DNA from: Candidatus Tepidiaquacellales bacterium UBA6667
GTDB lineage: Bacteria > Bacteroidota > Ignavibacteria > Tepidaquicellales > Tepidaquicellaceae
Direction: 5' to 3'
DNA length: 34,780 nucleotides
Assembly: GCA_002455255.1 (NCBI GenBank)
Contig: DKKL01000027.1
Location: 16,802-51,581 of the forward strand
A program made the translations under genes and the position numbers. The notes under the pieces are model-generated. The model was given only the letters and a program-made list of their open reading frames with translations, had not been told where the DNA came from and made no database searches. Shown one piece after another: positions 24,896-33,800 of the stretch (position 1 is the stretch's first letter; every line of letters begins with the position of its first letter).

Positions 24896-25921
24896 TTATT
24901 TAAATCTGATTCTTGGATCTACAATCGCATACAAGATATCAGATAAAATATTTCCAATCAATAAAAGTAAAGTTGATATAACTAATATACCCATAACTAC
25001 AGGGTAATCCCTGTCGAGGATAGATTGATAACCTAACAAGCCCATACCATTAATATTAAAAACTTTTTCAATTAGAAAACTTCCTGCAAGTACAAGTGAG
25101 ATTGCATGACCTAAACCTGTTGAAATAGGAATTAAAGAATTTCTTAAAGCATGTCCGAATATAACTTTCTTTTCAGATAAACCTTTAGAATATGCAGTCC
25201 TGATGTAATCCTGACTCAAGTTTTCTATTACTGAATTTTTCGTGAGTATGGTGAGTGTGGCAAAACTACCAATCATATAAGACATAACAGGAAGGAAAGT
25301 ATGGTGTATCTGATCCCAAATTTTTCCCATAAAGGATAAATTATCCCAATCTTCAGACCTGAAACCACCAAGAGGGAATACATCCCAGAAACTGCCTCCG
25401 CCAAACAATACAAGCATCATAGCACCAAAGGCAAATCCCGGAATTGAGTAACCTATAAATACTAAAGCAGAAGAGACAAAGTCAAACGCAGATCCGTTTT
25501 TAACTGCTTTGTAAACTCCCAGTGGAACACAAACAATATAGGTGAGAAGAAACCCTACCAATCCGAAATATATCGATACAGGAAAACGTTCAGTTATAAC
25601 ATCCCAAACAGGTTCATTATATTTATATGAAGTTCCAAGGTCAAGTTTTACTAAATTACCAATCCATATTGCATATCTTTCATAAATTGGTTTATCAAAT
25701 CCGTAAAACCTCTTTAACTCTTCAATTGCTTCCTGAGGAATACCTTGTGTTGTACCGGTGGAACCTGCTTCCGACCCTTGCTGACCACCTGTTCTCATTT
25801 GCATTAATGCTGTTTCAAGAGGTCCGCCGGGTACAAACTGTAAGATTAGAAATGTTACTAATGTAATACCTAAAAATGTAGGTATTATAAGCAAAAATCT
25901 TCTTATGAAATACGAAGTCAT
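24896..25921 (-). CDS. yejB: Peptide ABC transporter permease, YejB type
   Basis: 341-aa permease of the DppB/OppB class. N-terminal helix LLIIPTFLGITLVTFLILQF, then the PGGPLE motif, then a Gly/Gln/Thr-rich insert before the FYGFDKPIYERYA segment, as in E. coli YejB. The GGGSFWDVFPLGGFRSEDWDNL loop, the TKNSVIENLSQDYIRTAYSKGLSEKKVIFGHALRNS loop (EAA motif) and DRDYPVVMG also match YejB closely from memory. It starts 2 bases after the binding-protein gene, consistent with translational coupling. Confidence 0.93.
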   Translation of the reverse strand: MTSYFIRRFLLIIPTFLGITLVTFLILQFVPGGPLETALMQMRTGGQQGSEAGSTGTTQGIPQEAIEELKRFYGFDKPIYERYAIWIGNLVKLDLGTSYKYNEPVWDVITERFPVSIYFGLVGFLLTYIVCVPLGVYKAVKNGSAFDFVSSALVFIGYSIPGFAFGAMMLVLFGGGSFWDVFPLGGFRSEDWDNLSFMGKIWDQIHHTFLPVMSYMIGSFATLTILTKNSVIENLSQDYIRTAYSKGLSEKKVIFGHALRNSLIPISTGLGHAISLVLAGSFLIEKVFNINGMGLLGYQSILDRDYPVVMGILVISTLLLLIGNILSDILYAIVDPRIRFK

Positions 25922-25923
25922 AG

Positions 25924-27909
25924 TTATTTAGTTTTTTGGATTTTAACTACTTCTCCGCTGTTTTCTTTTTTAAGAACGTCAATCCAGTATGTATTATCTA
26001 CAACTGTTTCAGTGGGTAATTGTTTGCTGTTATCTTTCTTTGCCTCATCATAAGCCAGAAGTTTATCAGGATCTACCCACCAAAGTGAAAATATATTTGG
26101 CTGAGTTCCGCTGTAATAATCATCAAATCTTGAAAGATAAAATTCAGGCATTCCAAATTTATTAAGCCATGATAATCTTGTATAGTCAGCATACCACCCG
26201 AAAACATAAGGTTGTATATTATAAATAATACTGTCAATTTGTTTTGTCAGTGCAATTCTTTCTGGGATTGATTCAGTTATGTTATATCTCTCAACTAACC
26301 TATCCACATCAGTGCTTTTATATCCGGGCCAATTGGTGCTGTTTGTATCATCGGCTGTTCTTGATGTTACATTGAATTCATGATTTGGAGGAGTTTGTCC
26401 GCCCCAGTTCACAGGGATAATTGTAAAGTTTCTTTGGTTTCCAATTTTAAACTGTGTTGTACCGTCAACTTGTTTAAGATTCAATTTTACACCGGCTTTC
26501 TTTAAATCTTCCTGAAAAATTGTAAAATATCTCTCTTGTGATGGTTGCGTATATGTCATCTCAAATTCAAACACCTGACCATTTTTCATTCTGTAACCTT
26601 GTGAATTTTTTTCTGTCCAACCGGCTTCTTCCAATAATAATATAGCACTGTCTAAATTAAATTTAACTCTTGGGTTATTTGGGTTTTCATATACTGTTGC
26701 TGAAAATAGCGACTTGGTAGGTTTATAAGCATTATAAAATAATTTTTCATTAAACTTATCTATATCATATAACATTTGAAATGCTTTTCTTACTTTGATA
26801 TCATCAAATGGTGGTTTTCTTAAATTGAATGCTAATCCTGATAATCCAGCCGGATTCTGATTGAAAATTCTTTTCTTCATCACTAATCCTCTTTTTACTT
26901 CTTCAAAATCAGATTTTTCAGCCCACCACTGTGCTCTGTTATAAGAATAAACATCTGTTTCACCTTTCTTAAACTTCTCAAATTGCAATGTCTCATCCTG
27001 AATTACTTCTGTTTTGATTAAATCAAAATTATTCATACCAATAGCCCACCTCATATTTTCACCCCAATAATCACTTCTTCTCCTTAATGAGATTGATCTT
27101 CCTTTATCTACATCTTGAGTTCTAACGTAATAAGGTCCGCTACCGGGAACAACATCATAATTATATTTGTCTAAATATTCTTTAGCAGAAACATTTCCAA
27201 TAATATGAGCAGGTAAAATTCTGATTCCCGCTGCTATAGAAAATGGTAACCATCCTTCTTTTTTAGATTTATATCTTACTATATATTTACTTTCAGCGAC
27301 CGGATCTTCAAGATATGTTTTATAAACTTCACCTGTTCCTGAAAGTAATCCCGGATCTGTTGCGAGTTTCCACGTAGCAATAACATCATCTGAAGTAACA
27401 GGTTTTCCGTCAGCCCATCTTGCATCCGGATTTATTCTAAATCTATAAACCGTATTGTTCTCAGATTTTTGCCAATGGGTTGCCAATCTTGGTGTAGGAT
27501 TTTCATTTATAGGATCAGAATCAACTAATGATTCATAAACTAAACTTTGCATCATTCTTGTGTAATATGAATTTTCATCTTTTCCGTATTGTCTCAATGA
27601 TGCAGGAAAATCAGGAATTGACCAGGAAATAGAGCCGCCTTTAATTGCATTAGGATCACCTAAATAATTATATGTAGAATCTGTATCCCATCCTTCTCCT
27701 GTAAATCCGTTTCCACCCATTTCAGCTGAAACACTTGGATCTGCTCCGGGAGGAGTATCAAATTGTTTTATTGAAATAGGCTCTGTTCCTGTATTCGTTT
27801 TAACAGGTTTATCTTTTTTGCCTCCACAGCCATTAATAAATGTGAAAGTTAAAAGTAGTAAAATTACTAATGGAGAAAGAATTAAGAGTTTGCTTTTGCT
27901 TACCGTCAT
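25924..27909 (-). CDS. Extracellular peptide-binding lipoprotein (SBP family 5, YejA-like)
   Basis: 661-aa solute-binding protein of the oligopeptide importer. Lipoprotein signal ILLLLTFTFINGC (Cys at about residue 28), linker, then the SBP_bac_5 fold: KGGSISWSIPDFPASLRQYG, MQSLVYESLVDSDP, PRLATHWQKSENNTVYRFRI, ARWADGKPVTSDDVIATWKL, PPFDDIKVRKAFQMLYDIDK and a C-terminal domain with DTNSTNWPGYKSTDVDRLVERY. It captures peptides or peptide-like compounds outside the inner membrane and hands them to the permeases. It is the first gene of an apparent eight-gene minus-strand run. Ligand specificity is unknown; Yej systems in other bacteria import peptides including microcin C. Confidence 0.93.
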   Translation of the reverse strand: MTVSKSKLLILSPLVILLLLTFTFINGCGGKKDKPVKTNTGTEPISIKQFDTPPGADPSVSAEMGGNGFTGEGWDTDSTYNYLGDPNAIKGGSISWSIPDFPASLRQYGKDENSYYTRMMQSLVYESLVDSDPINENPTPRLATHWQKSENNTVYRFRINPDARWADGKPVTSDDVIATWKLATDPGLLSGTGEVYKTYLEDPVAESKYIVRYKSKKEGWLPFSIAAGIRILPAHIIGNVSAKEYLDKYNYDVVPGSGPYYVRTQDVDKGRSISLRRRSDYWGENMRWAIGMNNFDLIKTEVIQDETLQFEKFKKGETDVYSYNRAQWWAEKSDFEEVKRGLVMKKRIFNQNPAGLSGLAFNLRKPPFDDIKVRKAFQMLYDIDKFNEKLFYNAYKPTKSLFSATVYENPNNPRVKFNLDSAILLLEEAGWTEKNSQGYRMKNGQVFEFEMTYTQPSQERYFTIFQEDLKKAGVKLNLKQVDGTTQFKIGNQRNFTIIPVNWGGQTPPNHEFNVTSRTADDTNSTNWPGYKSTDVDRLVERYNITESIPERIALTKQIDSIIYNIQPYVFGWYADYTRLSWLNKFGMPEFYLSRFDDYYSGTQPNIFSLWWVDPDKLLAYDEAKKDNSKQLPTETVVDNTYWIDVLKKENSGEVVKIQKTK

Positions 27910-27993
27910 CTGCTATTTATTTAGTTAATAATTAAATGATATTAGCGTAAAAATAGATAATGATTTAATAAAATGGTAGGTTTTTAGAATTAC

Positions 27994-28021
27994 ACAAAAC
28001 TTTTGTAACACAAATGGTGTT
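27994..28021. promoter_or_regulatory. Two adjacent inverted repeats in the divergent promoter region
   Basis: ACAAAACTTTTGT at 27994-28006 (6-base arms) is followed at once by AACACAAATGGTGTT at 28007-28021 (5-base arms). They lie between divergent importer and dehydrogenase genes and could be operators. AT-rich context makes the first one weak evidence. Confidence 0.3.
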
Positions 28022-28087
28022 TAATATTAAGTTTTATTTATTATTCATTTATATTAATATTAATCTGAAATTAAAGAAATTTTTAAA

Positions 28088-29530
28088 ATGAAAAATGTTA
28101 CAAAAATTTTAGCGGTGTTATTAATATCGGTATTTTTCTCCGCTAAAATAAATGCCCAATACGGGTATGTTGAATCTTTCCCAAATTTACCGAATTTTAG
28201 TTTACCTATTGAGATGGTACTGATGAATGATGGAACTAATAGATTTATGGTTGCACAGCAAAGAGGTCTCATTTATATAATAGAAAATACACCAAACGTT
28301 TCTACAAGAAAAGTTTTTTGTGATTTATCTTCAAAAGTTGCTCAGTCCGGAAGTGAAACAGGTTTATTAGGTTTAGCACTTCATCCTGATTTTGCAAACA
28401 ATGGATACTTTTATGTGAATTATACCTTAGGTAGTTTATCTACAATTGCACGTTATCAGAGAAGTTCTATAAATCCTGATACTGTATTGTTATCTACAGA
28501 AAAAATTATAATGACACAAGCACAGCCTTTCTCAAACCATAATGGCGGTTGTGTAAGATTTGGTGCGGATGGTTATTTATATATTTCATTTGGTGATGGT
28601 GGCTCAGGTGGTGATCCTCAAGGGAACGGTCAAAACAAAAATACTCTGCTTGGTAAAATTTTGAGAATTGATGTAAATACCAATGACCCTTATTTAATTC
28701 CTCCAACAAATTATTTTGCTGATAGTGTCGGAGCATATAAAAAAGAAATTTATGCTTATGGATTAAGAAATGTCTGGAAGTTTGCTTTTGATTCATTGAC
28801 TAATCTTTTATATGCCGCTGATGTTGGTCAGACTGCTTTTGAAGAAGTAGATATTATTGAGAATGGAAAAAATTACGGATGGAATAAGATGGAAGGTTTT
28901 CAATGTTATCCTTCCAACTCATGCGACACAACCGGCAAAGGATTTATAAGACCAATTCTTGCTTATGGCAGAAGTCTTGGAATATCAATTACCGGTGGAA
29001 CTGTTTACAGAGGAACAGAAATTCCTTTATTGTTTGGTAGATATATTTATGGTGATTATGGTACCGGAAGAGTTTGGGCTGCTACATATACAGGTCCGGG
29101 TAATCCCGTTGTTGTAAATGAACTGTTTGATTCTCCACATTCCATTTCTGCTTTTGCTGTGGATCATAATAAAATTATGTATTACTTAAGTTATGGAAAC
29201 GGAAGAGTTATGAAAATAACTGGACCACCAACTTCTGTAATCAAATTAAATAATGAAATTCCTAACGCATTTAATTTGAAACAAAATTATCCTAATCCTT
29301 TTAACCCTTCAACAAAAATTAATTTTGCAATTCCTTCAAGCGAAACAGTTTCTTTAAAAGTTTATGATATGAATGGAAAATTAGTTGCTGACTTGATAAA
29401 TAATGAAGTATTATCTGCAGGTAACTATACAAATGATTTTAATGCAATCGGATTATCAAGCGGTATTTATCTTTATAAATTAACCGCAGGTAACTTCGTT
29501 GATACTAAAAGAATGGTAATGCTGAAATAA
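28088..29530 (+). CDS. PQQ-dependent sugar dehydrogenase (GSDH family) with T9SS sorting domain
   Basis: 480-aa secreted protein. Signal peptide ILAVLLISVFFSAKINA, then a six-bladed GSDH-type propeller (about 28-380). Family motifs include TGLLGLALHPDF, NHNGGCVRFGADGYLYISFG (His151 as catalytic base), YGLRNVWKFAFD (Arg227, Asn228) and NYGWNKMEG. The last 85 residues form a type A T9SS C-terminal domain: NYPNPFNPSTKI, LKVYDMNGKLVADL, LSSGIYLYKLTAG, ending in KRMVMLK. So it should cross the outer membrane and be anchored or released there. It oxidises an aldose or similar sugar if PQQ is available. It faces the importer operon across a divergent region and ends in a bidirectional terminator. 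Confidence 0.93.
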   Translation: MKNVTKILAVLLISVFFSAKINAQYGYVESFPNLPNFSLPIEMVLMNDGTNRFMVAQQRGLIYIIENTPNVSTRKVFCDLSSKVAQSGSETGLLGLALHPDFANNGYFYVNYTLGSLSTIARYQRSSINPDTVLLSTEKIIMTQAQPFSNHNGGCVRFGADGYLYISFGDGGSGGDPQGNGQNKNTLLGKILRIDVNTNDPYLIPPTNYFADSVGAYKKEIYAYGLRNVWKFAFDSLTNLLYAADVGQTAFEEVDIIENGKNYGWNKMEGFQCYPSNSCDTTGKGFIRPILAYGRSLGISITGGTVYRGTEIPLLFGRYIYGDYGTGRVWAATYTGPGNPVVVNELFDSPHSISAFAVDHNKIMYYLSYGNGRVMKITGPPTSVIKLNNEIPNAFNLKQNYPNPFNPSTKINFAIPSSETVSLKVYDMNGKLVADLINNEVLSAGNYTNDFNAIGLSSGIYLYKLTAGNFVDTKRMVMLK

Positions 29531-29554
29531 TTTTATAAACTTAGCCGTTTATAT

Positions 29555-29593
29555 AAAATCCTGTGGGGTTGTTATTCCACAGGATTTTTTTTT
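29555..29593. terminator. Intrinsic terminator shared by convergent genes
   Basis: AAAATCCTGTGG (29555-29566) and CCACAGGATTTT (29577-29588) form a perfect 12-bp stem with a 10-base loop and a run of nine T on the plus strand. The A-run on the left gives a shorter T-tract on the minus strand. It overlaps the 3' end of the YfiT-like gene. Confidence 0.92.
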
Positions 29594-30114
29594 GCTGTCT
29601 TCATTTGTTCTATATGATGGTCGCAATGCCATGCGTATGATCCTGTAGATGACTTTAAACTTATTTCTATCTTATGCTCAGGATGAAAAAATTTCCTCTC
29701 ATAATCGCTTGGCTCTAATGTTTTCAAAAAATTTCCCCACCTTTTATGTAATCCTTCAAGAATTTTAAATGAATATTCCAAATCTGTATTCTGAACTTCA
29801 CTCAAATCTGACCACTCATTTTCAAGATATGGTTTTATTACCGGTAAATCTTCAGTTACTGTCAGTTTTGCCCGAATATATCCATTCATATGACTGTCAG
29901 CAAGATGATGTATTATCTGCCTGATTGTCCAGCTTCCGGGTCTGTATCTTTTTTCTAAATCTTCTTCTTTTAAATCATCCATAAATTCCCTTAATTTTCC
30001 GGGAAAATTCAGAATTATGTTTTCAAATTCTCTGATTTCTTCAATCGTATGATTCTTATTATATTCAAATTTTCCAATCGGATACATTCGCTTTTTTAAT
30101 TCTTCTTGATTCAT
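29572..30114 (-). CDS. YfiT/DinB-like metal-dependent enzyme (putative bacillithiol S-transferase family)
   Basis: 180-aa four-helix-bundle protein of the DinB/YfiT superfamily. The RMYPIGKFEY start, YRPGSWTIRQIIHHLADSHMN and GSYAWHCDHHIEQM are the family motifs. Metal-binding histidines lie at 69/70, 163 and 166/167, the expected three-His site. Relatives in Bacillus (YfiT/BstA) transfer bacillithiol to electrophiles. Many Bacteroidota are reported to make bacillithiol, so that role is plausible but not shown here; metal-dependent hydrolase is the cautious name. Single gene, convergent with the sugar dehydrogenase and divergent from the esterase. Confidence 0.88.
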   Translation of the reverse strand: MNQEELKKRMYPIGKFEYNKNHTIEEIREFENIILNFPGKLREFMDDLKEEDLEKRYRPGSWTIRQIIHHLADSHMNGYIRAKLTVTEDLPVIKPYLENEWSDLSEVQNTDLEYSFKILEGLHKRWGNFLKTLEPSDYERKFFHPEHKIEISLKSSTGSYAWHCDHHIEQMKTAKKNPVE

Positions 30115-30196
30115 TTTACATATAATTTTAATTAAATATATAGTATTTTTACTAATCTAACCTTTAAAAAAATCATAATAAATCTAATACATCCCA

Positions 30197-30928
30197 ATGA
30201 GAAGAGAAATTACAAAATGGCATAGTCCAAATCTTAATAAAGAAATGGAAATTGTCGCATATGGAGAATACGGATTTGCATTATTAATGTTTCCGACTGC
30301 AGCTGCTGACTATCTTGAATATGAAAGATTTCAATTAATTGACGCAATAAAACCTTTTATAGAATCAGGTAAATGTAAAGTATATTCAATAAACAGTATA
30401 AATAGCGAAAGTTGGTTGAACGATGAAATGCATCCCTATGATAAAGCTATCAGACATCAGCAATTTAACAAATATATTATTGATGAAGTTGTCCCTTTTA
30501 TTTATAAAGATTGTAATGGTGTTGTTCCTATTTATACAACCGGTGCTTCTCTCGGTGCATTCCACGCAGTAAATACATTTCTAAGAAGACCGGATTTATT
30601 CGCCGGAACTATAGGTATGAGTGGCTCATATGATCTTACTGATTATGCAAAAAATTATTTCGACGAAAATATGTATTTCAATTCTCCTATGCACTATATG
30701 CCAAACCTTGAAGACAATGAAATTCTTGAGCAAATGAGAAACGGAAAAAAAATATATCTTGTATCCGGACAGGGAAATTATGAAAAACCTGAAGCATCGA
30801 CCGATCTTTCCAATGTCTTAAATTCTAAATCAATTCCGAATGAAGTTGATCTATGGGGTTTTGATGTACCTCATGACTGGCCAACTTGGAGAAAAATGTT
30901 ACCTTATTATTTAGAAGCCAAATTATAA
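30197..30928 (+). CDS. Esterase-family alpha/beta hydrolase (esterase D-like)
   Basis: 243-aa cytosolic alpha/beta hydrolase resembling PF00756 (putative esterase). Nucleophile Ser118 is in TTGASLGAFHAVN (GxSxG), and the C-terminal His226 in VPHDWPTWR completes the likely triad; the acid may be Glu196 in the GNYEKPEA segment. No signal peptide. It lies 12 bases before glycogen synthase, so the two probably share a transcript. Substrate unknown; a link to glycogen or short-chain ester metabolism is inferred from position only. Confidence 0.85.
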   Translation: MRREITKWHSPNLNKEMEIVAYGEYGFALLMFPTAAADYLEYERFQLIDAIKPFIESGKCKVYSINSINSESWLNDEMHPYDKAIRHQQFNKYIIDEVVPFIYKDCNGVVPIYTTGASLGAFHAVNTFLRRPDLFAGTIGMSGSYDLTDYAKNYFDENMYFNSPMHYMPNLEDNEILEQMRNGKKIYLVSGQGNYEKPEASTDLSNVLNSKSIPNEVDLWGFDVPHDWPTWRKMLPYYLEAKL

Positions 30929-30940
30929 AACTGAATTTTA

Positions 30941-32389
30941 ATGAAAGTTGCTTTTGCTTGTTCTGAATGTTTTCCGTTTGTAAAAACCGGTGGACTCGGT
31001 GATGTTTGCGGATCATTACCTAAATACATTTCTGATCTTGGATGTGATGTAAAAGTGTTTTTACCTTTATACGGAGGTATTCAAACATTAAAACATAACC
31101 TTTTGCTCAATGAAGATTTAACTGATATACCTTTGATGATTGGTGACGTTGAATATACTTTTAATGTTTGGGAAGGCAAATTACCTAATTCAGAGGTTAA
31201 AGTTTATTTTATTGATTGTCCGTTTTACTTCCACAGGGAAACTCCCTATACAAATGATAAAGATGAAGATGAAAGATTTATTTTATTTCAACAGGCAGTT
31301 TTAATTACGATTCAATATTTAAAATGGTCTCCTGATATTATTCATTGTAATGATTGGCAGACTGGTTTAATCCCGGCATATATCAGAACTACGTATGCTT
31401 GGGATAAAATTTTTGAAAATACAAAATCCATTATTTCTATTCATAATATTGGCTTTCAGGGAAGATTCTCTCCTGAATCTCTCTATAATGCAAATCTGCC
31501 AATTGATAAATTTTATCCATTCGGACCTTTTGAACTGAATAACTCATTCTGTTTTCTAAAATCAGGAATTATCTATGCAGATTTGATAACGACCGTTAGC
31601 CCGACTTATGCTAAAGAAATTCAAACAGAAGAGTTTGGTGCAGGTCTTGAAGGTGTCTTACAGTTAAGAGCAAACGATTTATATGGCATATTAAACGGAA
31701 TTGATTTGGATGTTTGGAATCCTCTAACTGACCATTTTATTAAAACTAATTATTCTGTTGAGGATATTGAAAACAAAGAAGACAATAAAAAAAATCTAAT
31801 AAATCGAATAGAGTTCGTTTACAATAAAGATATTCCTGTTTTTGGAATAATTTCACGATTAACCGGTCAAAAGGGATTTGATTTATTAAAACCAATTCTT
31901 CATCATATTCTTGAAAATAATGATATCCAACTTGTTGTTTTAGGTAGTGGTGAATTGCAATATGAAGAACTTTTCAAATCTGCTCAGTATTCCTTTCCGG
32001 AAAAAGTATTTTTTTGGTCAGGATATAACACAGAACTTTCGCATTTGATAACAGCGGGTGCTGATATTTTCCTTATGCCTTCTCACTATGAACCTTGCGG
32101 ATTAAATCAGATGTATTCATTGAATTATGGAACAGTCCCAATTGTCCGAGACACCGGCGGCTTAGCTGATACAGTAAAGGATTATCATGAACATAATGAA
32201 AGTGGCAATGGTTTTTCTTTTAAAGATTATCTCCCTGATGCACTGGAAAAAACAATTCAACGTGCTTTATATATTTACAAAGACAAAAAAATCTGGAATG
32301 AAATTATGATTAGAGGTATGAAAGAAGATTTTTCATGGAAACATTCGGCAGAAAAATATTTAGATTTATATAAAAAAATTATTAATTAA
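30941..32389 (+). CDS. glgA: Glycogen synthase (ADP-glucose type, GT5)
   Basis: 482-aa GT-B enzyme that adds glucose from ADP-glucose to a growing alpha-1,4-glucan. The N-terminal KTGGLGDV motif (Lys15) binds the nucleotide sugar. IHCNDWQTGLIPAYI, IHNIGFQGRF, FLKSGIIYADLITTVSPTYAKEI, GILNGIDLDVWNP and the C-terminal HYEPCGLNQMYSLNYGTVPIVRDTGGLADTV are family signatures. Length is normal. It overlaps the convergent beta-CASP gene by 8 bases at its 3' end. Other glycogen genes (glgB, glgC) are not in the window. Confidence 0.97.
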   Translation: MKVAFACSECFPFVKTGGLGDVCGSLPKYISDLGCDVKVFLPLYGGIQTLKHNLLLNEDLTDIPLMIGDVEYTFNVWEGKLPNSEVKVYFIDCPFYFHRETPYTNDKDEDERFILFQQAVLITIQYLKWSPDIIHCNDWQTGLIPAYIRTTYAWDKIFENTKSIISIHNIGFQGRFSPESLYNANLPIDKFYPFGPFELNNSFCFLKSGIIYADLITTVSPTYAKEIQTEEFGAGLEGVLQLRANDLYGILNGIDLDVWNPLTDHFIKTNYSVEDIENKEDNKKNLINRIEFVYNKDIPVFGIISRLTGQKGFDLLKPILHHILENNDIQLVVLGSGELQYEELFKSAQYSFPEKVFFWSGYNTELSHLITAGADIFLMPSHYEPCGLNQMYSLNYGTVPIVRDTGGLADTVKDYHEHNESGNGFSFKDYLPDALEKTIQRALYIYKDKKIWNEIMIRGMKEDFSWKHSAEKYLDLYKKIIN

Positions 32390-33800
32390 GAATTACAGTT
32401 TCACCATAATCGGGAATATAAACTTTCTTAAAATCCATTTTTTCCAGATTTGCTTTTAATGCTTCCATCATATCAATCTCACCATGAACCAAAAATATCT
32501 TTTTTAATTCTTTTCTATTGAAATAATTAAAGTATCTTTGCAATTCATTCTCGTCTGCATGGGCTGAAAATGAATTTAAAACAATTACCTTTGCCCTTAC
32601 GGGATAGGGCTCTCCAAAAATATTTACTTCCATACCCGGATTATTAACTGACTCTACTAATCTTCTGCCAAGTGTATGTTCTGCCTGAAAACCTATTATT
32701 AAAATTGTATTCCGTTTATCCTCAATGTTATTCTTTAAGTGATGCAATATCCTACCTGCTTCACACATACCGGATGCGGATATAATCATACAGCAACCTT
32801 CAAAGCTGTTTAAACTTTTTGACTCTTCAACGTCTTTCACATATCTGATATATGATAATCCGAATATATCCGTACCTTCTGAAATTAATTTTGCAGTTTC
32901 ATCATCAAAACATTCAGGATGCATTTTAAATACTTCAGTTGCATTAACGGATAGTGGACTGTCAACAAATATTGGAATATGAGGAATCTTCTTTTCTTTA
33001 TATAGTTTTGAAATTGAATATACTATTTCCTGTGTTCTGCCGACACTGAAAGCCGGAACTATTATTTTTCCTCCGGATTGATATGCATCCAATATAACCT
33101 GTTGCAATTGATTATCCATTTCTGTTGCTTTGTCGTGAACTCTGCCACCGTAAGTTGATTCACTTATTAAATAATCAACATCCCCCATAAAATCCGGATC
33201 TTTTAAAATTGGTAATTGCCACCTGCCAACATCTCCTGTAAATCCAAATCTGATTTTCTTACCTCCATCGTTAATTTCAAGTAATACCTGTGAAGAACCC
33301 AATATATGCCCGGCATCAAAAAATGTAACGGCTACTTTATTATTAAATCCGTCTAAATAAAATTTGTTTTGATAGGGCATTGATTTAAATTGCTTTAATA
33401 CATTTAATGCATCGCTAATTGTATAAAGAGGATTGAATAACTTCTCACCTTTTCTTGATTTCTTTTTGTTTATGTATTGAGTGTCTTTTTCCTGAATGTG
33501 TGCAGAATCCTGAAGCATTATGGAACATAAATCGCGGGTAGCAGACGTACAATATATATTTCCTCTGAATCCTTTCTTATATAAAGTCGGCAAATTTCCT
33601 GAATGGTCTATATGTGCATGAGATAATACAACAGAATGTATCTGTTCAGGATTATATAAAAAATCCTTATTTCTCCTGTATGATTCTTCTCTTCTACCCT
33701 GATATAACCCACAATCAAGAAGTAACTTTTTTCCGTTAATCGTAAGTAAATGTTGTGATCCGGTTACTGTTTTTGCTGCTCCGCAAAATTTAATTTCCAT
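32382..33800 (-). CDS. Metallo-beta-lactamase/beta-CASP ribonuclease-like protein
   Basis: 472-aa protein of the bacterial CPSF-73-like (beta-CASP) family. Zinc ligands are in HAHIDHSG (His61, His63, Asp65, His66). FTGDVG gives the next Asp, a beta-CASP section holds STYGGRVH, FSVGRTQEIVYSI and SGMCEAGRI, and the C-terminal RMMBL part has SFSAHADENELQRYF and FLVHGE. Such enzymes cut RNA endo- or exonucleolytically in the cytosol. It begins with a TAATG overlap on the DNA glycosylase stop and is convergent with glgA, sharing 8 bases at the 3' ends. Confidence 0.93.
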   Translation of the reverse strand: MEIKFCGAAKTVTGSQHLLTINGKKLLLDCGLYQGRREESYRRNKDFLYNPEQIHSVVLSHAHIDHSGNLPTLYKKGFRGNIYCTSATRDLCSIMLQDSAHIQEKDTQYINKKKSRKGEKLFNPLYTISDALNVLKQFKSMPYQNKFYLDGFNNKVAVTFFDAGHILGSSQVLLEINDGGKKIRFGFTGDVGRWQLPILKDPDFMGDVDYLISESTYGGRVHDKATEMDNQLQQVILDAYQSGGKIIVPAFSVGRTQEIVYSISKLYKEKKIPHIPIFVDSPLSVNATEVFKMHPECFDDETAKLISEGTDIFGLSYIRYVKDVEESKSLNSFEGCCMIISASGMCEAGRILHHLKNNIEDKRNTILIIGFQAEHTLGRRLVESVNNPGMEVNIFGEPYPVRAKVIVLNSFSAHADENELQRYFNYFNRKELKKIFLVHGEIDMMEALKANLEKMDFKKVYIPDYGETVILN

